A stretch of 8,823 nt of DNA from the NCBI GenBank assembly GCA_021812905.1, contig JAKAMM010000055.1, positions 1 to 8,823 of the forward strand, read 5' to 3'. The stretch comes from Chloroflexota bacterium (GTDB taxonomy: Bacteria > Chloroflexota > Anaerolineae > Anaerolineales > Villigracilaceae). Made by a program: the position numbers and the translations under genes. Positions 1 to 7,685 of the stretch are shown here, in pieces (positions within the stretch are counted from its first letter, which is position 1; each line of letters begins with the position of its first letter). The notes beneath the pieces are model-generated. The model did no database searches. It saw only the letters and a list, made by a program, of their open reading frames with translations, and had not been told where the DNA came from.

Positions 1-103
1 CGCAAGGGTATAACTACGATCAAGCCAATCAGTGTTGTGCAGCGCCTGCAACGGATCAAAATGGCTGCGTTACTCTCAACTTTGGCACTCGAGCATGCAG
101 CGG

Positions 104-1465
104 TTAGATCAGGGGCGGGCGGCGCGTATGCCAGTCTGTTTCGCGCTCGTACGCCGCGCCTGCGCGCAGCACACATGATTCGTTCCAGGCGCGTGACACA
201 ATTTGCAACCCAATCGGCAGACCGTCCTTGCTAAATCCGCATGGAACGGAGAGGGCAGGCAGGCCGGTTAAATTGAACGGCGCAGTAAAACGCGTTAATC
301 GCCGTGCTTGTTCAACGGCATCATTGCCTTCGATTAGCGGGGCAGTAATCGGCGTGGACGGCAGAAGCAGAAGATCGTATTGCTCGAAAAATATTTCCAT
401 GCGGCGTTTCATTTCAGTCTGAGTCCGCCGTGCCAGAATGTATTCCGTAGACGTGAAGTTGCGGCCGGCTTCCAGGCGCAGGCGCACGTCTGCGCCAAAT
501 TTTTCGGGGGCATCGGCCAACCGGTCACGATGAAAGGCTGCGCCGTCGGCGGGAGTCATGAGTCCATTGGCCTGCGCTGCCTGGCGCAGGAAAGACACAT
601 CCACGATCTCTATTTTTGCCCCCAGTTTCTCGAACACTTTGCTTGCTTGCTGGACGGCTTCCAAGACTTCCGCGTCGGCCTCTTCGATAAAACTGCCGAC
701 AGCCAATGCCGCACGCAAGCCTTTGATTCCATTTTCGATCTGTGCCAGATAATCATCCACTGGTTGGTTGACGCAGAACGGGTCATCTGCATCGTAGCCC
801 GCGATCACTTGCAGGATCAGCGCCGCATCTTTGACCGAGCGAGTCAACGGGCCGACGTGATCCAGGTTCCACGAGAGGGGGAATACCCCGCGCACACTGA
901 CGCGTCCGAACGTTGGCTTGAGTCCGACTACGCCGCACAAGGAAGCCGGAATGCGGATCGAGCCGCCTGTGTCCGAACCGAGAGCGGCCAGCGACATGCC
1001 GGTTGCAACGGCGACAGCCGATCCGCCTGATGAACCGCCGGGGATGCGTGTTACATTCCATGGATTGCGTGTAATGCCGTAATGCGGGTTGACCGTTGTC
1101 ACGCCGAGCGCAATCTCATGTGTGTTGGTTTTGCCCATGATGACCGCACCTGCATCCTTGAGCTTTTGAACTGCCACTGCATCTTCAGTTGGGACATAAT
1201 CTTTGAAGAACAACGATCCGGCTGTGGTTCTGACGTCTTTGGTTTCAAAGAGATCCTTGACGGCAATCGGGATGCCTGTCAATTTTCCGGCTAATGGTTG
1301 ACCGCTGACTGCTGTCGGTGGTGTCACTGTTACGAAGGCATTCAGCGAGGGGTTGAGTCGCTCGATTTGGCGGGAGCAGGCCTCGGTCAAGGAATGAGGC
1401 GGGAGCGTCCCATTTTTGAGAAGCCGGATGGCTTCGTGTACTGGGAGGAAATTTGGCTCTGTCAT
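104..1465 (-). CDS. Amidase signature family hydrolase (stand-alone, GatA-like)
   Basis: This 453-residue protein should hydrolyse a carboxamide; the substrate cannot be read from the sequence. The Ser-cisSer-Lys triad is complete: Lys70 (IAVKD), Ser145 in PGGSSGGS and nucleophile Ser169 in DTGGSIRIP. Their spacings of 75 and 24 residues match GatA. The C-terminus (WHTRRPPL) is typical of amidases that work outside the GatCAB complex, and no gatB or gatC lies nearby, so a general amidase is more likely than the tRNA amidotransferase subunit. I chose ATG 1465. An in-frame ATG at 1474 lies inside the minus-strand TATAAT box (1478-1473), so a transcript from that promoter could not include it. 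No Shine-Dalgarno sequence precedes either ATG. The gene is divergent from the membrane protein at 1489. Family call is firm; exact function is unknown. Confidence 0.9.
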   Translation of the reverse strand: MTEPNFLPVHEAIRLLKNGTLPPHSLTEACSRQIERLNPSLNAFVTVTPPTAVSGQPLAGKLTGIPIAVKDLFETKDVRTTAGSLFFKDYVPTEDAVAVQKLKDAGAVIMGKTNTHEIALGVTTVNPHYGITRNPWNVTRIPGGSSGGSAVAVATGMSLAALGSDTGGSIRIPASLCGVVGLKPTFGRVSVRGVFPLSWNLDHVGPLTRSVKDAALILQVIAGYDADDPFCVNQPVDDYLAQIENGIKGLRAALAVGSFIEEADAEVLEAVQQASKVFEKLGAKIEIVDVSFLRQAAQANGLMTPADGAAFHRDRLADAPEKFGADVRLRLEAGRNFTSTEYILARRTQTEMKRRMEIFFEQYDLLLLPSTPITAPLIEGNDAVEQARRLTRFTAPFNLTGLPALSVPCGFSKDGLPIGLQIVSRAWNESCVLRAGAAYERETDWHTRRPPLI

Positions 1466-1480
1466 GCAATCCATTATAAT
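1453..1480. promoter_or_regulatory. Divergent promoter with a shared palindromic -10 (ATTATAAT)
   Basis: ATTATAAT at 1473-1480 is its own reverse complement, so it contains TATAAT on the plus strand (1475-1480) and on the minus strand (1478-1473). On the plus strand TTGGCT (1453-1458) is a plausible -35 with a 16-bp spacer. The minus-strand -35 is weak (TTGAAC at 1496-1491, only 12 bp away). From each -10 the expected start point falls at or next to a start codon: ATG 1489 on the plus strand and ATG 1465 on the minus strand, 8 and 7 bases past the box. Both messages would therefore be leaderless, which fits the lack of ribosome-binding sites. Inferred from sequence only. Confidence 0.6.
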
Positions 1481-1488
1481 TGCTGTCT

Positions 1489-3069
1489 ATGTTCAAAAAC
1501 CTTTCGTTGGGAAAAAAGTTTCAGATCTATCTGACATTGCTTGCGCTGGTGGGATTGGTATTTATCCTGCTTGCCACCTCAAAATATGGCGCGGGCGTTT
1601 CATCGGATGCGGGGCGCAATCTCTCCACTGCCGATAGTTTGCTGAATGGCAAAGGCTTCGTTGATTTTGCCGGTGCGCCGTTTGTTTTATGGCCGCCGCT
1701 TTATCCGTTTGTGATGGTGGGGCTGAGCCTGTTGACCAAGTGGAGCGTGTTTCAATCGGCGTGGTATTTGAATATAGCGCTATATGCCTTGAATATTTGG
1801 TTGTGCGGCTGGCTGCTTTATTTGATCTTCAAAGAGAAGCCGGTCTACGCCTGGCTTGGCGCGTTGATAATACTGCTTTCCCGCTCGACGCTCCGTATCT
1901 ATGCCAACGTCGCTTCAGAACCGATGTTCGTGACTTTTATGTTGATCTTCTTCTTCGCCGCGGCGCAATATTTACAAAGCAATTCACCTCGAGCGTTGTG
2001 GCTGATGTTCATCATGGCCGGGCTGGGGACTTTTCAACGTTATCTCGGTGTGGTACTGTTTGGCGTGGGCGGGTTGGTCGTTCTTTACAGGGAAAATTGG
2101 CGCGGCGTGTGGCGCTCAATTCTTCCGGTCATTATTTCTGCATTGCCCATTGGCGCGTGGGCCTTGCTGCACAATATTCCAATCAGTGGCGCACCTTTTG
2201 GCCCGCGCGCTTTCGGCGATATGTTCCCCCTCCAGAACATTGACCTTTCATTGACAAAAATCCTGTGGTGGTTTATTCCGCGGCTTTCCTTTCTTGACCC
2301 GCTGCTCCTGCGACCCTGGATTGTCCTGATTGGCCTGATTTTATTTTTAGTCGCAATAAACAAAAAAACGGATTGGCTCAACTGGCTGAAGGAACTCTCC
2401 GGCATTTATATTTGGCCGGCCTTGCTGTTTTCAGTCGTTTACTTCTTCCTGTTGGCTTTTACTGTGATCACTGCCGATCACCTCGATCTGACATCGGATC
2501 GTTACTATGTCATTATTTACCCAATCGTTCTGGCGCTTCTGTTCATCACGCTTGATAAACTGGTATTCAGTCACATCAACTTCAACAACCATCTGGCGCA
2601 TTATGCAGTGATTGCCCTTATCGGGTTGTGGTTTATTTATCCGCTTTATGCCATGCGGGGGTACCTGCGTCTTGCGCTGGCGCAGGGCGAGCCAAGCAAT
2701 TACAACATTGCCAACTCGGCCTACTTCCGCGACATGGGTGTCGTCAAAGCCGCGCAGAAAATATTGGATGCCGACCCTTCGGCTGCTCTTTACAGCAATT
2801 ACCTGAACATCGTCTGGTTCATTTACCAGCGCCCGGTCACAACGCTTCCTTTCGTGGACGCAAGCCTGTCGCGTGACCAACAGATTTCAGCCTTGCCCAA
2901 ATTTTATCCAGCCTGGCCCGCGCAAAGTGGATACATCATCTGGTTTGAACCCAACCAGTATCATCACATTGCCACACCGAGTGAATTAGCAGCGATAGCG
3001 AATTTGAAATTGCTTTATCAGGATAAGACCGGAGAGATTTATTACGTCCAGGCGAAATCGCCGCAATAA
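1489..3069 (+). CDS. GT-C type integral membrane glycosyltransferase (ArnT/PMT-like)
   Basis: A 526-residue multi-spanning membrane protein, probably a sugar transferase using a lipid-phosphate-linked donor with its active site on the outer face. The first membrane helix spans about residues 12-30. It is followed by the first extracytoplasmic loop with VSSD (Asp40, the likely catalytic acid) and an LWPPLYP motif at 67-73, the pattern of GT-C proteins common in Chloroflexota. SEP at 143-145 and DRYY at 337-340 fit later GT-C loop motifs. Further hydrophobic stretches lie near 95-114, 121-131, 146-160, 170-199, 208-227, 275-290, 307-328, 340-355 and 370-388. The last 130 or so residues look like a soluble outer domain. 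ATG 1489 is preferred over TTG 1480, which touches the -10 box. Acceptor and sugar are not predictable, and there is no polysaccharide gene cluster around it. Confidence 0.75.
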   Translation: MFKNLSLGKKFQIYLTLLALVGLVFILLATSKYGAGVSSDAGRNLSTADSLLNGKGFVDFAGAPFVLWPPLYPFVMVGLSLLTKWSVFQSAWYLNIALYALNIWLCGWLLYLIFKEKPVYAWLGALIILLSRSTLRIYANVASEPMFVTFMLIFFFAAAQYLQSNSPRALWLMFIMAGLGTFQRYLGVVLFGVGGLVVLYRENWRGVWRSILPVIISALPIGAWALLHNIPISGAPFGPRAFGDMFPLQNIDLSLTKILWWFIPRLSFLDPLLLRPWIVLIGLILFLVAINKKTDWLNWLKELSGIYIWPALLFSVVYFFLLAFTVITADHLDLTSDRYYVIIYPIVLALLFITLDKLVFSHINFNNHLAHYAVIALIGLWFIYPLYAMRGYLRLALAQGEPSNYNIANSAYFRDMGVVKAAQKILDADPSAALYSNYLNIVWFIYQRPVTTLPFVDASLSRDQQISALPKFYPAWPAQSGYIIWFEPNQYHHIATPSELAAIANLKLLYQDKTGEIYYVQAKSPQ

Positions 3070-3105
3070 AAAAGGTTGGAAGGAAAGAACCTTCCAACCT
3101 TTTTT
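3068..3105. terminator. Bidirectional rho-independent terminator
   Basis: GGTTGGAAGG (3074-3083) and CCTTCCAACC (3090-3099) pair perfectly around a 6-base AAAGAA loop. Flanking runs of six A (3068-3073) and six T (3100-3105) extend the stem to 16 bp and supply a U tract on either strand. The hairpin begins inside the TAA stop codon of the plus-strand membrane protein gene. It sits between two convergent genes, so it can end transcripts from both, although an 81-bp palindrome lies between it and fhs. Confidence 0.9.
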
Positions 3106-3113
3106 ATATCATG

Positions 3114-3194
3114 TCATTGCGAGGGGAGCTTTTCCCCAAAGCAATCTCCTCCTGGTTTTTGGGAGACTGCTTCGGGAAAAGCCCCTCGCAATGA
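3114..3194. repeat. Imperfect palindromic repeat of the TCATTGCGAG...GCAATCTCC type
   Basis: The 13-base end TCATTGCGAGGGG (3114-3126) is repeated as a perfect inverted copy at 3182-3194. The arms continue inward with few mismatches: AGCTTTTCCCC against GGGAAAAGC, then AAGCAATCTCC (3139-3149) against GGGAGACTGCTT (3161-3172), leaving a loop of about 11 bases. The whole 81-bp element would fold into one long hairpin. Repeats with the ends CATTGCGAG and GCAATCTC are dispersed in intergenic DNA of many bacterial genomes and behave like REP or MITE elements; this assignment is from memory. It starts 13 bases past the fhs stop codon, so it may also form the 3' end of the fhs message. Confidence 0.75.
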
Positions 3195-3206
3195 ATTGGA
3201 GTTTAT

Positions 3207-5207
<2,001 letters not shown>

Positions 5208-5212
5208 ATTTT

Positions 5213-5218
5213 CTCCTT
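5213..5218 (-). promoter_or_regulatory. Strong Shine-Dalgarno sequence of fhs
   Basis: On the minus strand AAGGAG lies five bases before ATG 5207. It decides the fhs start, because the in-frame ATG 33 bases upstream has no such site. It is the only strong ribosome-binding site in the window and contrasts with the leaderless-looking starts of the other promoter-proximal genes. Confidence 0.85.
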
Positions 5219-5252
5219 TGCTATTTACGTACCTTTTCAATAAAGCGGGATA

Positions 5253-5279
5253 TTTTAGGCGGACGGAGCCCGCCTAAAA
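5253..5279. other. Intergenic hairpin between ipk and fhs
   Basis: TTTTAGGCGG (5253-5262) and CCGCCTAAAA (5270-5279) form a perfect 10-bp inverted repeat with a 7-base loop. Neither strand has a run of T directly after the stem, although the stem ends in A/T pairs. It lies about 100 bases past the ipk stop codon and 46 bases before the fhs ATG. It could be the ipk transcript end, a fhs leader structure or an operator; the sequence does not decide. I see no convincing -35/-10 pair for fhs in the rest of this gap (5208-5381). Confidence 0.5.
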
Positions 5280-5336
5280 CACTCCACACCCCTTCTTTTT
5301 GGGATGATGCTTATTTTCTTTGTAATTTTCGGTCAT
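5274..5336 (-). CDS. Doubtful 20-residue basic small ORF
   Basis: An ATG at 5336 opens 20 codons encoding a Lys/His-rich peptide (KENKHHPKKKGCG in its second half) that ends at a TAG in the first arm of the 5253-5279 hairpin. Another in-frame ATG lies two codons upstream at 5342. The frame is the same as that of ipk and stays open from the ipk TAA stop onward. Only GGAA one base before the ATG could serve as a ribosome-binding site, which is too close. Such a short frame can arise by chance; I list it because the composition is unusual and the gap has no other gene. Confidence 0.12.
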   Translation of the reverse strand: MTENYKENKHHPKKKGCGVF

Positions 5337-5381
5337 TTCCATTCTTAAGGCAATAGATTTCCATCCCTCGTTTAGTGTATT

Positions 5382-6188
5382 TTAATCACCCTGCGCCGCG
5401 ATCAATGTGCCGGGTTGGGCTCCCAGCAATACCCTTTCAAGGTTTCCTGGTTCTTCACCCGAAAAAATTTGCACAGTCATTTCCGGTATCTCCTTGACTA
5501 GGCGCAACATTTCTTCGACCTTTGACTTCATTCCGCCTGTGACGTCTGCCCCGTGCGAGCCGCAGACTTTTCCGATCAGTGCGTTATAGGATTTTGGCGT
5601 AATCCTCCCGACCCGTTGGCGGCGCTCCGGGAAATCGGCCCAGACCGCGGCTTCGAGTCCCGCCAGCAAAATGCGACCGGGTTTTAATCGGTGCGCCAAA
5701 TGAAACATCAGTATTTCTGTGGACAATACTGTCCCGCCTTTGATAGTATCAAAGATCATGTCGCCATAAATAACCGGGATAATCCCGGCCTCCAAAGCGC
5801 GTTCAAGCGGAGTCAGATCCCAGCGTGCGACGGCCCCGTTTTTTGAGATGACAGAAGCTGACGGCTGGATCGTCATTGAGAGGATGCCTGCCCGATGCAA
5901 AGCGTCCATGACGTGGCGATTGAGTTGCGAAGCGCGATACCAAACTTCGGAAAAGCCGATCCAATCTTTGCGATCTCTGATTTCCAAACCGGGGAAGTGT
6001 TCTTTAACGGCGAAATGCCCGAAGGAGCCGGAACCGTGTCCCAAAACGAGACGCAGATTCGGGTCCCGCGCAAGAGCCAATTTGATCTCGCTTGCAAGCG
6101 CGGCCAATTTGTCCGGTCGCACCGTGTATGGCGTTGTCTTATCTGTGATGAGCGATCCGCCGAGTTTGATAAATACGAGTTCAGTCAT
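5382..6188 (-). CDS. ipk: Isopentenyl phosphate kinase
   Basis: This 268-residue amino-acid-kinase-fold enzyme should phosphorylate isopentenyl phosphate with ATP to give isopentenyl diphosphate, the last step of the alternative mevalonate pathway. FIKLGGSLITDK (6-17) is the nucleotide-binding N-terminus. HGSGSFGH (51-58) carries the His58 that sets isopentenyl phosphate kinases apart from other amino acid kinases. VIYGDM (139-144) and DVTGGMKSK (215-223) complete the family pattern. The length is normal. ATG 6188 follows a TAAAAT box by six bases and has no ribosome-binding site. No other mevalonate gene is in the window, so its partner enzymes must be encoded elsewhere. A glutamate 5-kinase or other relative is unlikely given the HGSGSFGH motif. 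Confidence 0.9.
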   Translation of the reverse strand: MTELVFIKLGGSLITDKTTPYTVRPDKLAALASEIKLALARDPNLRLVLGHGSGSFGHFAVKEHFPGLEIRDRKDWIGFSEVWYRASQLNRHVMDALHRAGILSMTIQPSASVISKNGAVARWDLTPLERALEAGIIPVIYGDMIFDTIKGGTVLSTEILMFHLAHRLKPGRILLAGLEAAVWADFPERRQRVGRITPKSYNALIGKVCGSHGADVTGGMKSKVEEMLRLVKEIPEMTVQIFSGEEPGNLERVLLGAQPGTLIAAQGD

Positions 6189-6194
6189 ATCCCA

Positions 6195-6200
6195 ATTTTA
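6195..6200 (-). promoter_or_regulatory. Probable -10 box of ipk
   Basis: On the minus strand TAAAAT occupies 6200-6195, six bases before ATG 6188. That distance places the transcription start at the start codon. TTGACA (6209-6204) lies only three bases upstream and so cannot be its -35. Weak evidence on its own, but it matches the arrangement at three other gene starts in the window. Confidence 0.4.
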
Positions 6201-6227
6201 CCCTGTCAATTAGCGATGCGGGGCTCG

Positions 6228-6236
6228 TGCTATAAT
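6228..6236 (+). promoter_or_regulatory. Extended -10 promoter of the 6244-8823 operon
   Basis: TGC followed by TATAAT (6231-6236) is a perfect extended -10, which can work without a good -35; none is evident upstream. The box ends seven bases before ATG 6244, so the message probably starts at the ATG and is leaderless. It would drive the Thr/Pro protein, the thioesterase and cca as one transcript. Confidence 0.6.
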
Positions 6237-6243
6237 CCCGCGC

Positions 6244-7185
6244 ATGGATATTCATTCAGGCGTTATCGCCATCATGGTTATGGCAGCGCTCATTGCCATT
6301 GTCAGTTTGTGGCGCGGCGTCCGCACGCTTCAATCGGCACGCAAGATGACCTTTTATCGCCTGCGCCGTCAGCGCGAAGCGGGCGGCTGGCGGTTGTTCG
6401 GGCTGGCTGTTGTTTTGATTGGGTTGGCGTTCTGGTTGCCTTTATTTGGCGAGCCGATTGCGTATCAATATTTTCCGCCTTCACCCACGCCGTCTCTTAC
6501 GCCCACCATTACGATTGTCCCGACCATTACGTTAACGCCCACGATTACACTGACTCCAACAATTACCGATACTCCCAATGTGACTGATACTCCCACAATC
6601 ACGGCAACGCCTTATATACCTCTGGCGATGATGGCATTATTCCAAAGTTCGGTCACGCCCAACCCTGGAGCGGTTTTATCGCCACTTCTTTTTTCGACCA
6701 AGTTGGACAACTCGCAGGCAGCTGACCCAAATACGGTATTTCAGAATCCGGTCGGACACATGTACGCAGTTTTTTCTTATGACCAGATGTCACCCGGCGC
6801 GCAATGGACGGCGCTTTGGGTTCGCAACGGAGAGATCATCCATTATGAAACCAAACCCTGGGACGGTGCCACCGGAGGCTTTGGTTTTACAGATTGGAAT
6901 CCCACGCCTGATCAATGGGTTCCAGGCATCTATGAAGTTCAGATTTTTGTCGGCCTCGATTGGAAAGTAGTGGGACGTTTTATCGTGCAGGGCCAACCGC
7001 CGACTGCCGTCCCGACTCTCACGCCGACTCTGACCAAAATACCGACCTTAACACTAACTCCATCGTTGACGCCCTCGCCGAGTTTCACGCCCAAGCCATC
7101 GAAAACACCTGTCCCTTCAGCAACCTTCACGCCGACTTCTACTCCGAAGCCTAGCGTTACTCCATCTCTGACGAGGACACCATGA
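6244..7185 (+). CDS. Membrane-anchored protein with Thr/Pro-repeat linker and tail
   Basis: A 313-residue protein of unknown function. Two hydrophobic segments at about 5-22 and 51-68 flank a basic cytoplasmic-looking loop (RKMTFYRLRRQR at 33-44). A Thr/Pro-rich linker follows at 79-123, with six hexapeptide units of the TITLTP kind. Residues 125-250 form a compact domain rich in Trp and Gly that ends in WVPGIYEVQIFVG...GRFIV, a beta-sandwich-like pattern often seen in Chloroflexota surface proteins. A second Thr/Pro tail (252-313) closes the protein. The domain is probably exported and the Thr-rich parts may be O-glycosylated; both are inference. ATG 6244 lies seven bases after TATAAT. The stop overlaps the start of the thioesterase gene (ATGA). 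There is no LPXTG or other C-terminal anchor. Confidence 0.8.
   Translation: MDIHSGVIAIMVMAALIAIVSLWRGVRTLQSARKMTFYRLRRQREAGGWRLFGLAVVLIGLAFWLPLFGEPIAYQYFPPSPTPSLTPTITIVPTITLTPTITLTPTITDTPNVTDTPTITATPYIPLAMMALFQSSVTPNPGAVLSPLLFSTKLDNSQAADPNTVFQNPVGHMYAVFSYDQMSPGAQWTALWVRNGEIIHYETKPWDGATGGFGFTDWNPTPDQWVPGIYEVQIFVGLDWKVVGRFIVQGQPPTAVPTLTPTLTKIPTLTLTPSLTPSPSFTPKPSKTPVPSATFTPTSTPKPSVTPSLTRTP
6505..6612 (+). repeat. Six 18-bp imperfect tandem units coding Thr/Pro hexapeptides
   Basis: Each 18-bp unit encodes six residues ending in Pro, most of them T-I-T-x-T-P. Synonymous codons differ strongly between units (for example ACC, ACG and ACA for the leading Thr), so the repeat is held at the protein level and is not a recent DNA duplication. 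A second, less regular Thr/Pro stretch is coded at 6997-7182. Confidence 0.8.
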
Positions 7186-7685
7186 CGATGCCCGATCCAT
7201 CTTTTCAAGATTACTATCCCGATCACATGGCGCACTGCTACGGCTGCGGGCGCTTGAATGAATTTGGTCATCAGATCAAAAGTTATTGGGATGGTGAAGA
7301 ATCAGTCTGCCATTTTCAGCCGGGTCTGCATCACATTTCCATTCCCGGTTATGTTTATGGCGGGCTGTTGGCTTCGCTGATCGATTGTCACGGCACGGGC
7401 ACTGCCGCCGCGGCGGGCTATCGCGCCGAGTCGCGCGGCATGGATACCGAGCCGCCTCTGCGTTACCTCACCGCCTCTTTGCATGTGGATTATCTCAAGC
7501 CCACACCGCTTGGTCCAACGCTTGAGATACGCGGCAAAGTCAAAGAAGTCAAAGGCCGCAAGGTTGTGATCGAGGAATGGATTATAGCAAACGGCGAAAT
7601 AACGGTGCGCGGCGAATTGGTCGCAGTGCAAGTGCCCGACCAACTCGTGCAGGAACTTTTGCAGAAGCAAAATAATTTGTGGTAA
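7182..7685 (+). CDS. Hotdog-fold thioesterase (PaaI/4HBT superfamily)
   Basis: A 167-residue protein that probably hydrolyses an acyl-CoA or similar thioester in the cytoplasm. The N-terminal HCYGCGRLNEFG (18-29, Cys19 and Cys22) is the usual opening of this thioesterase subgroup. GYVYGGLLASLIDCHG (56-71) is the central hotdog helix, with Asp68 as the likely catalytic residue. SLHVDYLKPTPLG (99-111) is the following strand motif. The length is typical for the family. ATG 7182 is preferred over ATG 7188 because GAGG (7173-7176) lies five bases ahead of it and it makes an ATGA overlap with the preceding gene, which suggests translational coupling. The substrate cannot be told from the sequence, and its neighbours share no pathway with it. 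Confidence 0.88.
   Translation: MTMPDPSFQDYYPDHMAHCYGCGRLNEFGHQIKSYWDGEESVCHFQPGLHHISIPGYVYGGLLASLIDCHGTGTAAAAGYRAESRGMDTEPPLRYLTASLHVDYLKPTPLGPTLEIRGKVKEVKGRKVVIEEWIIANGEITVRGELVAVQVPDQLVQELLQKQNNLW

Noticed and set aside
1..103. Possible start of a further minus-strand gene at the left edge (TTG at 51, reading LQALHNTDWLDRSYTLA)
   Set aside because: Only 17 codons are visible, with a TTG start and no ribosome-binding site; protein-like in look but not enough to call.
380..1030. Plus-strand open frame of 216 codons
   Set aside because: It lies wholly opposite the amidase gene, whose motifs are intact; its Cys/His-rich translation shows no domain.
104..1465. Assignment as gatA of the GatCAB amidotransferase
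   Set aside because: Triad spacing matches GatA, but gatB and gatC are absent nearby and the C-terminus fits general amidases better.
6204..6209. Perfect TTGACA on the minus strand as the ipk -35
   Set aside because: It is only three bases from the TAAAAT box, far from the needed 16-18, and no other -10 fits downstream before the ATG.
6505..6612. CRISPR-like array of 18-bp repeats
   Set aside because: Units are contiguous with no spacers and encode a Thr/Pro linker in frame.
6939..7271. Minus-strand frame with a repeating Val-Gly pattern
   Set aside because: It is the complement of the Thr/Pro tail codons and the thioesterase start, not a separate repeat protein.
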